From Phycisphaerae bacterium (lineage in GTDB: Bacteria; Planctomycetota; Phycisphaerae; Phycisphaerales; SM1A02): a stretch of DNA of 5,928 bases. This document shows positions 1 through 5,408 of this stretch, piece by piece. Made by a program: the position numbers and the translations under genes. The DNA lies in assembly GCA_002591705.1 (NCBI GenBank), contig PAAB01000056.1, forward strand, positions 25,514 through 31,441, in the 5' to 3' direction. Under the pieces are notes generated by a model. That model was not told where the DNA came from, did not search any database, and saw only the letters and a list, made by a program, of their open reading frames with translations. Position 1 is the stretch's first letter. Each line of letters begins with the position of its first letter.

Positions 1-260
1 CCGCCTTGGTCGGAGAGTCGGGCGTCACCCATGATCCAGGAAGGGTCCTCTTCCAGCAGGGCGTGCAGCGTCTTCCCGGCCAGGAGTCCCTCGGCCACGA
101 TCGACCGGCCTTCCGGGATGCTGTCAGGAAGGTCCGCAAGCTCCCATGATTCCCCGACGGTCTGCATCGTCCCGAGGTCCTTGCCGAAACCGGCGAGACC
201 GGTTCCCCCCCAGACCTTGGATTTGAGGATCGGTGCGAAGGTGAGGGGTGTGGGGTTCAT
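1..260 (-). CDS. manA: Mannose-6-phosphate isomerase, class I (N-terminal part, cut by window edge)
   Basis: Interconverts mannose-6-phosphate and fructose-6-phosphate in the cytoplasm, supplying mannose precursors for GDP-mannose, glycans and exopolysaccharide. The visible 86 codons are open from ATG at 260 to the window edge with no stop. They begin MNPTPLTFAPILKSKVWGG and continue with GESWEL (36-41), IVAEG (54-58) and GKTLHALLEE (62-71). The order 'P-xx-K-xx-x-WGG', 'GE-x-W', 'G-x-x-L' matches the N-terminus of short, Bacillus-type class I phosphomannose isomerases (about 315 aa). The zinc-binding histidines would lie further downstream, outside the window, so activity cannot be judged. 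An in-frame ATG ten codons earlier (290) is possible, but the ATG at 260 is preferred: homology starts just after it and AGAAGG lies about 11 nt upstream. It follows the FabZ-like gene on the same strand after 79 bp containing a hairpin. Confidence 0.85.
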   Translation of the reverse strand, partial: MNPTPLTFAPILKSKVWGGTGLAGFGKDLGTMQTVGESWELADLPDSIPEGRSIVAEGLLAGKTLHALLEEDPSWIMGDARLSDQG

Positions 261-298
261 GGAATCGAAGGCCTTCTGGTGGATGCACATCCGGCGGA

Positions 299-319
299 GG
301 CACCGGGTGGACCGGTGCC
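299..319 (-). terminator. Perfect 8-bp GC-rich hairpin between dehydratase and manA
   Basis: The arms 299-306 (GGCACCGG) and 312-319 (CCGGTGCC) are perfectly complementary around a 5-nt loop. The hairpin lies 20 bp beyond the stop of the FabZ-like gene and about 39 bp before the manA start. It has no T-run on either strand, so it is not a classical intrinsic terminator. It may be a U-less terminator, a processing or stability element, or an attenuator in the manA leader. The structure is seen in the sequence; the role is inference. Confidence 0.4.
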
Positions 320-339
320 GTGTTCGCTGCCCGCCGCCC

Positions 340-819
340 TCAGATCTTCATGCCGGTGATACGGACTTCGAAGACCAGCTTCCCGTCGACGATGCCCTGG
401 GCGTCGCAGGTGAATCGCCGGCGACGGAAATCATGTTCGCGAACGAGGATGTGCAGCGTATCGCCGGGGACGACCTGACCACGGAATACACAATTGTCGC
501 ATCGTGTGAATCCGAGAAAGCTCGATTCGTCGGCGTTGAGTCGAAGCTGATACAGCATGCTGCTCGCCTGAGCGGCCGCTTCGATCATGATGACTCCGGG
601 AAGCAGGGGGCGTCCCGGAATATGGCCCGGAACCCAGAACTCGTCGTCACGGACATGCTTCACGCCCACGGCCTTGGTGAAGGAGTCGTCGATCCAGATC
701 ACGTGGTCGAGCTGACACATGTCTCCCGATTGGGGATTGAACTTGGAGATCGCTTCGCTGTCGTAGGCGACCGCGTCGAGATCGATATTCGAGATGTCGA
801 ACAGCAGTTCCGATGGCAT
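340..819 (-). CDS. FabZ-like 3-hydroxyacyl-[acyl-carrier-protein] dehydratase (hotdog fold)
   Basis: A 159-residue cytoplasmic protein predicted to dehydrate 3-hydroxyacyl-ACP to trans-2-enoyl-ACP in fatty-acid elongation. The hotdog core carries the FabZ active-site stretch at residues 61-85: FWVPGHIPGRPLLPGV followed by IMIEAAAQAS. His66 and Glu80 align with the catalytic His/Glu pair of FabZ. The usual GHFPG reads GHIPG here. After it come GFTRCDNCVFRGQVVPGD (103-120), the expected core strand with its 'PGD', and a C-terminal strand. Length is close to E. coli FabZ (151 aa). The reading frame stays open upstream to 1050, but the ATG at 819 is chosen because AAGGA lies 7 nt before it at 827-831, and the upstream extension covers the histone-like gene and its terminator. 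The N-terminal 45 residues are less typical, so it could be a FabZ paralogue serving another lipid pathway; no gene symbol is assigned for that reason. Confidence 0.82.
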   Translation of the reverse strand: MPSELLFDISNIDLDAVAYDSEAISKFNPQSGDMCQLDHVIWIDDSFTKAVGVKHVRDDEFWVPGHIPGRPLLPGVIMIEAAAQASSMLYQLRLNADESSFLGFTRCDNCVFRGQVVPGDTLHILVREHDFRRRRFTCDAQGIVDGKLVFEVRITGMKI

Positions 820-840
820 GGGTCGTTCCTTGCAGCTGGC

Positions 841-869
841 AGCATAAGAGCCATTGCACCGTTCGTCAC
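841..869 (-). promoter_or_regulatory. Candidate sigma-70-type promoter for the FabZ-like gene
   Basis: On the minus strand GTGACG (864-869) and TATGCT (841-846) are separated by exactly 17 bp. Each matches its consensus hexamer (TTGACA, TATAAT) at four of six positions. Transcription would start near 834, giving a leader of about 15 nt that still includes the AAGGA ribosome-binding site. It lies just downstream of the terminator-like hairpin of the preceding gene, where a new promoter would be expected. The match is moderate and could be chance. Confidence 0.35.
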
Positions 870-886
870 GTCGCGTGGATCGACCA

Positions 887-937
887 AAATGGCAGAACAC
901 GCCGAGAGAGGCTCTCGACGTGTTCAAAATGCCATTT
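887..937 (-). terminator. Long intrinsic-terminator-like hairpin after the histone-like gene
   Basis: Arms 887-908 and 912-937 fold into a 21-bp interrupted stem. AAATGGCA (887-894) pairs with TGCCATTT (930-937), GAACACG (895-901) with CGTGTTC (919-925), and CGAGAG (903-908) with CTCTCG (912-917). The only defects are one C/A mismatch (902/918) and a 4-nt A bulge (926-929); the loop is 3 nt. On the minus strand the hairpin begins 9 bp after the stop of the histone-like gene and its descending arm ends in TTTTGG, as in an intrinsic terminator. The same A/T-rich ends would also work on the plus strand, but no gene reads into it from that side. Confidence 0.72.
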
Positions 938-946
938 GAAGAGATA

Positions 947-1114
947 TCAGTCGCGTGCTTCCAGGACAGCCTTGCGGACGTCCTGAGCGGCAGCCTTGAT
1001 CTCCTGCATCGATTTGCGGACACGGGTTCCGGCGGCCTTGTTGCCACCACCGCACTTTGCGACGTCGTCCGCGACTTCTTCGACGAGTTTCTTCAGTCGT
1101 TCGTATGATTCCAT
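947..1114 (-). CDS. Small histone H1/Hc1-like DNA-binding protein (55 aa)
   Basis: A 55-residue protein starting MESYERLKKLVEEVADDVAK and followed by GGGNKAAGTRVRKSMQEIK (22-40) and AAAQDVRKAVLEARD. The block G-N-K-A-A-G-T-R-V-R-K (24-34) with the later QEIK and alternating basic residues is the hallmark of the histone H1-like Hc1 family, known from the N-terminal part of chlamydial HctA and from short 55-60 aa proteins in Bacteroidetes and Planctomycetes. The family is thought to bind DNA or nucleoids. This copy lacks the long lysine/alanine-rich C-terminal tail of HctA and has 12 basic against 10 acidic residues, so its net charge is only slightly positive. The predicted structure is mostly helical. 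GAGGG lies about 8 nt upstream of the ATG. It stands alone, 183 bp after purB, and is closed by a strong hairpin, which suggests its own, possibly abundant, transcript. Family assignment is from remembered sequences; the specific role is unknown. Confidence 0.85.
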   Translation of the reverse strand: MESYERLKKLVEEVADDVAKCGGGNKAAGTRVRKSMQEIKAAAQDVRKAVLEARD

Positions 1115-1297
1115 GGATCGGCCCTCGGTAGGAAACGAGACATCTGGTCCTTGACCGGCCGTTCAAGACGAAACTGGTGTTCCGCTCCGGCCCTGTTGAC
1201 CCAGTATCGGCGATGAGCCCTGTTTTTGCCCACATGAAGGCGTAAAAAGGCCCCTTTGTTCGGTGTATGTACGTGTTTTGCCGCCATATTTCGGGTT
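1115..1297. other. Intergenic region between purB and the histone-like gene
   Basis: No convincing gene is seen in these 183 bp. On the minus strand AAAG-GGGC-CTTT followed by further T (around 1242-1256) lies some 40 bp after the purB stop and could be a weak terminator with a 4-bp stem. A GATACT hexamer (around 1201-1206) might be the -10 of the histone-like gene, but no good -35 accompanies it. A basic 64-codon frame starting at 1287 runs through the region and is not accepted as a gene. Confidence 0.4.
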
Positions 1298-2731
1298 CTA
1301 GACCCGAAGTTCGACCTGATTCGTCGCCGCGGCGCTCCAGCGGGTGGCGATGGGATCGACCACCTCGCGGATGAAATGGTCCACCTGCTGGGGTGCACGG
1401 CCCACGAACAGGCCGGGATCCGCCAGGGTCTCCAGGTCCAGTCCCGCGAACTGTTCGTCGGTTCGCAGGCGATCGAGCAGGTCGTTCGGGCCGCCCTGCT
1501 TCACCGATCCCGCCGCCTCCATGGAATGGGATCTGATCGCTTCGTGGAGTTCCTGACGGTCTCCACCGGCCTGGACCGCCGCCATGAGGAGGTCCTCGGT
1601 CATCATGAAGGGCAGTTCCGACATCAGATTGGCGGTGATGACCGGTTCATGGACGATCATGCCGTCGGTGATGTTGATCAGCAGGTCGAGGGTTCCATCC
1701 AGGGCCAGGCAGGCTTCCGGAAGGACCAGTCGCCGGTTGGCGGAATCGTCCAGGGTCCGTTCGAACCATTGCACCGCGGCGGTCTGGTACGCATTGGACG
1801 GAAGATTCATGACGAAGCGTGACAGCGCACAGATGCGTTCGCTTCGCATGGGGTTTCGCTTGTACGCCATGGCGGACGATCCGATCTGGGTCGACTCGAA
1901 CGGTTCCTCGACTTCCCGTCGGTTGGCAAGCAGGCGGACATCCGTCGCGAGCCGGTGGGCGGCGGAGGCCACCAGCGCCAGCGAGGCGAGTATCTGTGCG
2001 TCGAGCAGTCGTGGATAGGTCTGTCCCGTCACCGGGAAGCGGCGGTCGGCGCTCCATCCCATCTGTTCGGTGACGAACCGATCGAGTTCCTCGACCTTGT
2101 CGTGATCACCGTCGAACAGCGCGAGGAAGGAGGCCTGGGTCCCGGTTGCTCCCTTGACGCCGCGGAAGCGCATGGTCTCGACCCGATGTTCGATGTCCTC
2201 CAACGCCATCGCGAAATCCTGGGCCCAGACCGTGGCCCGCTTGCCCACCGTCGTCGGTTGCGCGGGCTGGTAGTGCGTGAACCCGAGGACGGGCAGATGC
2301 TTCCAGGTCTCGGCGAAGGTGCCCAGCGCGAGGACGACCCGCGCCACCTTGCCGGCCAGCATCGTGAGGGCATCACGAAGGATGATCAGTTCGGTGTTGC
2401 AGTTGACGAACTGGCTGGTTGCACCGAGATGGATGATGCCCCGCGCCGCCGGCGCCTGGTCGCCCAGCGCATGCACATGGGCCATCACGTCGTGTCGAAA
2501 CTTGGCCTCGTAGGTTCGGGCGGCTTCCAGATCGAGATTGTCCAGATTCGCTTCCAGCGCGGCGATCTGTTCGTCGGTGATGTCGAGGCCCAGCGCCTGC
2601 TCCCCCTTGGCCAGGGCAAGCCAGAGCCTCCTCCAGGTCGTGAAGCGGTTGCGGTCGGACCAGAGTTCCTGCATGGGCCGTGAGGCGTAGCGGGCCTGGA
2701 GGGGGGATTGGTACCGGTCGCTGGATTCCAT
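1298..2731 (-). CDS. purB: Adenylosuccinate lyase, eukaryote-like type
   Basis: Cleaves adenylosuccinate to AMP plus fumarate, and SAICAR to AICAR plus fumarate, in de novo purine synthesis; a cytoplasmic homotetramer of the aspartase/fumarase superfamily. At 477 residues it is close to human ADSL (484), and large blocks recall the animal enzyme: YQSPLQARYAS (7-17), RHDVMAHVHALG (79-90), GIIHLGATS (98-106), LGFTHYQPAQPTTVGKR (149-165), RFRGVKGATGTQASFL (188-203), ITGQTY-like VTGQTY (234-239), EEPFESTQIGSSAM (275-288) and QWFERTLDDSANRR (321-334). By alignment from memory, His80 and His153 correspond to the catalytic histidines and Ser286 in the flexible signature loop to the general base. That loop reads SSAMAYKRNP, with alanine where SSAMPxKRNP is usual. 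AGGAG lies 10 nt before the ATG. The gene is divergent from the ECF sigma gene across 145 bp. The family call is near certain; the eukaryote-like subtype rests on remembered sequences. Confidence 0.96.
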   Translation of the reverse strand: MESSDRYQSPLQARYASRPMQELWSDRNRFTTWRRLWLALAKGEQALGLDITDEQIAALEANLDNLDLEAARTYEAKFRHDVMAHVHALGDQAPAARGIIHLGATSQFVNCNTELIILRDALTMLAGKVARVVLALGTFAETWKHLPVLGFTHYQPAQPTTVGKRATVWAQDFAMALEDIEHRVETMRFRGVKGATGTQASFLALFDGDHDKVEELDRFVTEQMGWSADRRFPVTGQTYPRLLDAQILASLALVASAAHRLATDVRLLANRREVEEPFESTQIGSSAMAYKRNPMRSERICALSRFVMNLPSNAYQTAAVQWFERTLDDSANRRLVLPEACLALDGTLDLLINITDGMIVHEPVITANLMSELPFMMTEDLLMAAVQAGGDRQELHEAIRSHSMEAAGSVKQGGPNDLLDRLRTDEQFAGLDLETLADPGLFVGRAPQQVDHFIREVVDPIATRWSAAATNQVELRV

Positions 2732-2786
2732 CGTTCGTGGGCTCCTGGGGCCTGGGGTGCGGTCCAGTGAAGGCGGGCCGGACCTT

Positions 2787-2814
2787 GGAACTTGGTGGCT
2801 AGGATGATTCCGTC
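2787..2814 (+). promoter_or_regulatory. Candidate ECF-type promoter upstream of the sigma factor gene
   Basis: GGAACTT (2787-2793) followed after 17 bp by CGTC (2811-2814) resembles promoters read by many ECF sigma factors, which combine an 'AAC' -35 motif with a CGTC-like -10. The spacing is at the long end of what is usual. It points at the sigma gene, with an expected leader of about 55 nt, so it would fit autoregulation, which is common for ECF factors. The motif is seen; its use is inference, and short motifs like this arise by chance. Confidence 0.33.
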
Positions 2815-2835
2815 GAAGCTCTCACCCTGCTCTCC

Positions 2836-2851
2836 AGAATGAGGCATTCTA
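2836..2851. promoter_or_regulatory. Inverted repeat with overlapping minus-strand -10 element
   Basis: AGAATG (2836-2841) and CATTCT (2845-2850) form a perfect 6-bp inverted repeat around AGG. On the minus strand, 2846-2851 reads TAGAAT, five of six matches to the -10 consensus, and could serve purB with a leader of about 108 nt. No convincing -35 was found at normal spacing. The repeat lies between the sigma gene start (26 bp away) and the ECF-like promoter candidate. It could be an operator for a dimeric regulator or a small hairpin in the sigma leader. Confidence 0.35.
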
Positions 2852-2876
2852 CACGAAACGGGCGAATGCGATTGTC

Positions 2877-3503
2877 ATGTCATCTCCAGGCTCACAACCA
2901 GATCATCTTGATTCGTCCGCCGAGGAGACCCTGCTTGACGCATGGTTCGCAGGGGATGAGGAGGCGATGGCGGATCTGCTGACCTGCTTCAAGCCGAGAG
3001 TCTGGTCGATCTGCTGGAGGACCCTCGGGCATCACGAGGATGCTGCGGATCTGACTCAGGACGTGATGGTGAAGGTCATCCTCGGACTCGAGGGGTTCGA
3101 TCGACGTTCGAAATTCAGCACCTGGGTGTACCGGATCGCGGTGAACGCCTGCATGAGCCATCTTCGAAAGCAGAAATTGCGGCGCCATCCCAGTCTGGAT
3201 GCCCCTGCAGGCGACGGAGCGGGGGAGCGTTCGACCAGTCGCGGGAATCAACTGGCATCCATGGAACCCGGCCCGGCGGCGGACGTCGAACACGTTGACG
3301 ATCTGCGGGCTCTGGAGGCGGCTCTGGGGCAGCTCGATGAGGAGCAGCGGCTGCTCATTCTGCTTCGGGACCGGCAGGGCATCGAGTACGTGCAGTTGGC
3401 CGAGATATTCGGGGTGCCCGTGGGCACCATCAAGTCGAGAATCTTCAGGGCCCGGAGTGCCCTGTGCGAACGAATGGAAGAACGCGGAACGGGTGGGCCA
3501 TGA
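2877..3503 (+). CDS. ECF-type RNA polymerase sigma factor
   Basis: A 208-residue alternative sigma factor that would direct RNA polymerase to a dedicated promoter set. Region 2 spans about residues 35-100: DLTQDVMVKVI (58-68) followed by FDRRSKFSTWVYRIAVNAC (74-92) and MSHLRKQKLRR is the conserved core-binding and -10 recognition segment (typical 'F-x-x-W-L-x-R-I-A-x-N'). Region 4 spans about 145-200: LDEEQRLLILLRDRQGIEY (153-171), then AEIFGVPVGTIKSRIFRAR (175-193), the helix-turn-helix that reads the -35 element. A polar linker of about 45 residues joins them and no region 1.1 or 3 is present, as expected for ECF. The ATG at 2877 has only a weak ribosome-binding site; the first 15 residues are not conserved in character and the true start could be slightly later. 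The stop overlaps the next start as ATGA, implying translational coupling to the anti-sigma-like gene. The exact ECF subgroup was not determined. Confidence 0.93.
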   Translation: MSSPGSQPDHLDSSAEETLLDAWFAGDEEAMADLLTCFKPRVWSICWRTLGHHEDAADLTQDVMVKVILGLEGFDRRSKFSTWVYRIAVNACMSHLRKQKLRRHPSLDAPAGDGAGERSTSRGNQLASMEPGPAADVEHVDDLRALEAALGQLDEEQRLLILLRDRQGIEYVQLAEIFGVPVGTIKSRIFRARSALCERMEERGTGGP

Positions 3504-4528
3504 GCGATCACGAATCACACCATGAGGAACTCCTGCTGGGCTGGGTCGACGGCACGCTCGACCCGGAGCAGCAGGCGGTCGTGGAGCAGCTGATCGGGGT
3601 CGACCCGGAACTCGGTCGCCGACTGGAGGCCATGCGTCGGCACCGTCGACTGGCCGGTGGGCTCGCGGATCCTCCGGTTCCCGACGACCTCGACCACCAG
3701 ATCGAGCGCGCGATTGCGCGACCGCTGCTTTCGCCCCCGTCCCCCGGCCAGTACCGGCGGCGCAATCGCCCTCCCGTTTCGCTGGCATGGGTGCGGCGTC
3801 CTGCCTTGGCGGCCGCGGTCATCCTGTGCGCGACGGGATTGCTCGCCGCACTGGTGCTGATCAATCCGCTGCAGATCTTTGTTCCGGCCGACGCGCCGCA
3901 GATCACCCGGAATCCGAACGCCATGGACTCCTTCCGGACCGGTCGCGTGGACGGTGGTGACGTCATCGGAGGCGGTGGGGGGGAACGGATCTTCGGTGCC
4001 GCGGCCACGGACGACATCGTGGTGGCTCCGCAACCGCTGGCGCTGGTGCTGCCCGCCTCGAACGACGACGACATGCTGGCGATGCTTCGGTTGCTGGCGC
4101 TGCGCACCGATGCCACCCTGCTGGTCAACGCATCCGCCGCCGATCTGCTCGATCCCGCCCTGGAGGCGTCGGCAGCCGGCGGTGGAAGTGGTGAACCGCC
4201 CCCGCTGCTGGAGATCGAAGGCGTGCTGCTGGGTGATGCATCGCAGGTTCCGACCATGGACGATCAGTTCGTCTACGCGGATCTCGGTGCCACCTGGACG
4301 GTGACGACGACGCTGGAACGCTTCGAGGAGTTTCTGCAGGTGCTCGACGAGATCGCCGAATCCCGTGGCGAACTCGTCCTGTTGGAGGATCATCTGAATC
4401 CCGTGGCCGGCGGCGATTGGTTCAAGACGCTCCGCGCCCGGAATCGCTGGAGAACCTGGACCGACGGGGCCGGCACCGAGATGATCGAGATCCCCGTCTT
4501 CGTCGCCGATCCGTCCGAAGTGGAATGA
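3500..4528 (+). CDS. Anti-sigma-factor-like single-pass membrane protein
   Basis: A 342-residue protein likely to hold the upstream ECF sigma factor inactive at the membrane. Residues 6-48 (HHEELLLGWVDGTLDPEQQ, then VVEQLIGVDPELGRRLEAMR) have the typical anti-sigma N-terminal pattern, 'ELL-x-x-W/Y-x-DG-x-L-x-P-E'. There is no HxxxCxxC zinc motif; the only cysteine is Cys110, inside the membrane segment. An arginine-rich stretch (86-100) precedes one hydrophobic helix (102-122, PALAAAVILCATGLLAALVLI region), giving N-terminus in the cytoplasm and about 220 residues outside. The outer part has a glycine-rich patch (152-161), a Gly/Pro-rich linker (227-235) and two strand-helix-strand-like segments (181-209 and 264-295); it matches no family I recognise. 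The start at 3500 is chosen from the ATGA overlap and the homology; an upstream ATG at 3464 lies inside the sigma gene. The role rests on gene order and the N-terminal pattern, with no biochemical evidence. Confidence 0.8.
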   Translation: MSDHESHHEELLLGWVDGTLDPEQQAVVEQLIGVDPELGRRLEAMRRHRRLAGGLADPPVPDDLDHQIERAIARPLLSPPSPGQYRRRNRPPVSLAWVRRPALAAAVILCATGLLAALVLINPLQIFVPADAPQITRNPNAMDSFRTGRVDGGDVIGGGGGERIFGAAATDDIVVAPQPLALVLPASNDDDMLAMLRLLALRTDATLLVNASAADLLDPALEASAAGGGSGEPPPLLEIEGVLLGDASQVPTMDDQFVYADLGATWTVTTTLERFEEFLQVLDEIAESRGELVLLEDHLNPVAGGDWFKTLRARNRWRTWTDGAGTEMIEIPVFVADPSEVE

Positions 4529-4547
4529 GAATTCGTAGACTGGCGGA

Positions 4548-5408
4548 ATGGAAGCCGATCGCCAACCGAGACCCTTCGCACTGGGCGGGTACATCTCGTT
4601 CTGGTCGGGCTGCTACGTTGCGGGATGCACGCTGCTGGCGGGGCTTCTGCTGGGAAGGGAGCTCGAGGGACTCGTGCTGTCCGTGTGGGCTTCGTTCAGC
4701 ATCGCGATGTTCGTCTACGTGCTGCACCGCCGTCGCCGCGCCACACGCAGTGCGATGCCCTCCGGTCGTGGTCGCTACCTGACCGAGCATCCTCGCATTC
4801 AGCGTTTCATCATGGTCGGGTTCTGTCTGCAGGCGGCGGTGGCGACCTGGCTGGTCCATCCACTGGCACTGCTTCTGGTGGTACTGGCGCCGGCGGGTGC
4901 GCTGCTCTACGCCGCCGGTTCCGTCGGCAGTCAGCCCCGCGATCGGCTGCTTCTGAAGAATTTGATCGTGGGCTGCGCCATTGCCGCGTTGTCCGTGGTC
5001 CTGGTGCTGCCCGGGATCGAGATCGTGCCCGCCGATCTGCTTCCGGTGGTGTTCGCCCTCTGCGGCATCGTCATGATCGACGCGATGCTGTGCGACATCG
5101 ACGATCGTGCGGTCGACGCCTGCACCGAGACCCGGACGTTCCCGTTGTGGATCGGTGCGGGCCCGACACGGATGCTGGCCGTCGGAATGGAATGCGTGGC
5201 GGTGCTGCCGCTGGTCGTGGCCGGACTGGTGGGAATCATGCCGCTGGGACACGGGATCGTCTGGGCGTCCGTGTTCATTCTGAGCATGGTCGTTCTGCAG
5301 GGTGTGGTGCGGCCCGCGGCGTGGCGCGATCTGATCGACCTGCGGTTGCCGGTCTGCGTCCTGCTGGGCTGGTTCATCCTTCGGACGTGGTCGATGCCCG
5401 CGACTTGA
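4548..5408 (+). CDS. UbiA-like polytopic membrane protein with degenerate first Asp motif
   Basis: A 286-residue integral membrane protein with about eight or nine hydrophobic segments (roughly 17-37, 41-60, 87-104, 106-124, 139-156, 163-181, 208-230, 234-254, 267-280). It resembles the UbiA prenyltransferase superfamily, which joins isoprenoid diphosphates to aromatic or other acceptors. LLLKNLIVG (134-142) looks like the family's conserved Lys-Asn after TM4, and MLCDIDDRAVD (180-190) followed by TRTFPLWIG (195-203) is like the second Asp-rich motif and its downstream 'R-T-x-P-x-x-x-G'. The first motif, normally Y-x-x-D-R-x-x-D or N-x-x-x-D-x-x-x-D after TM2, reads YVLHRRRRA (57-65) with no acidic residue, so ordinary Mg-diphosphate chemistry is doubtful. 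It follows the anti-sigma-like gene by 19 bp, probably in one operon, with only a weak GGCGGA upstream. The family call is tentative; substrate is unknown. Confidence 0.65.
   Translation: MEADRQPRPFALGGYISFWSGCYVAGCTLLAGLLLGRELEGLVLSVWASFSIAMFVYVLHRRRRATRSAMPSGRGRYLTEHPRIQRFIMVGFCLQAAVATWLVHPLALLLVVLAPAGALLYAAGSVGSQPRDRLLLKNLIVGCAIAALSVVLVLPGIEIVPADLLPVVFALCGIVMIDAMLCDIDDRAVDACTETRTFPLWIGAGPTRMLAVGMECVAVLPLVVAGLVGIMPLGHGIVWASVFILSMVVLQGVVRPAAWRDLIDLRLPVCVLLGWFILRTWSMPAT

Noticed and set aside
31..939. Long plus-strand open frame of 302 codons
   Set aside because: It runs antisense across manA, the FabZ-like gene and the terminator hairpin, and its translation resembles no family; it arises from GC-rich codon use of the genes on the minus strand.
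1238..1260. AAAGGGGCCTTTTT as a purB terminator
   Set aside because: Only a 4-bp stem with a 4-nt loop forms, which is too weak to call as a separate feature; mentioned within the intergenic entry.
1093..1287. Basic 64-codon minus-strand frame starting 10 bp after the purB stop
   Set aside because: No ribosome-binding site, no recognisable motif, and it overlaps the start of the histone-like gene in another frame. Left as intergenic sequence, although a small basic peptide cannot be fully excluded.
1955..2683. Plus-strand 242-codon frame inside purB
   Set aside because: Antisense to a clearly conserved enzyme; composition is that of a shadow frame.
3977..3983. Run of seven G in the anti-sigma-like gene as a phase-variable tract
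   Set aside because: Seven bases is short for slippage in a high-GC genome, it encodes part of a Gly-rich patch in frame, and the frame is intact on both sides.
3515..4594. Minus-strand 359-codon frame opposite the anti-sigma-like gene
   Set aside because: The translation is rich in Arg, Gln, Gly and His without hydrophobic pattern, while the plus-strand frame has a coherent anti-sigma segment, membrane helix and operon context.
4422..5252. Minus-strand 276-codon frame opposite the UbiA-like gene
   Set aside because: Its translation is dominated by His, Gln, Arg and Asp, the typical antisense image of hydrophobic transmembrane codons.
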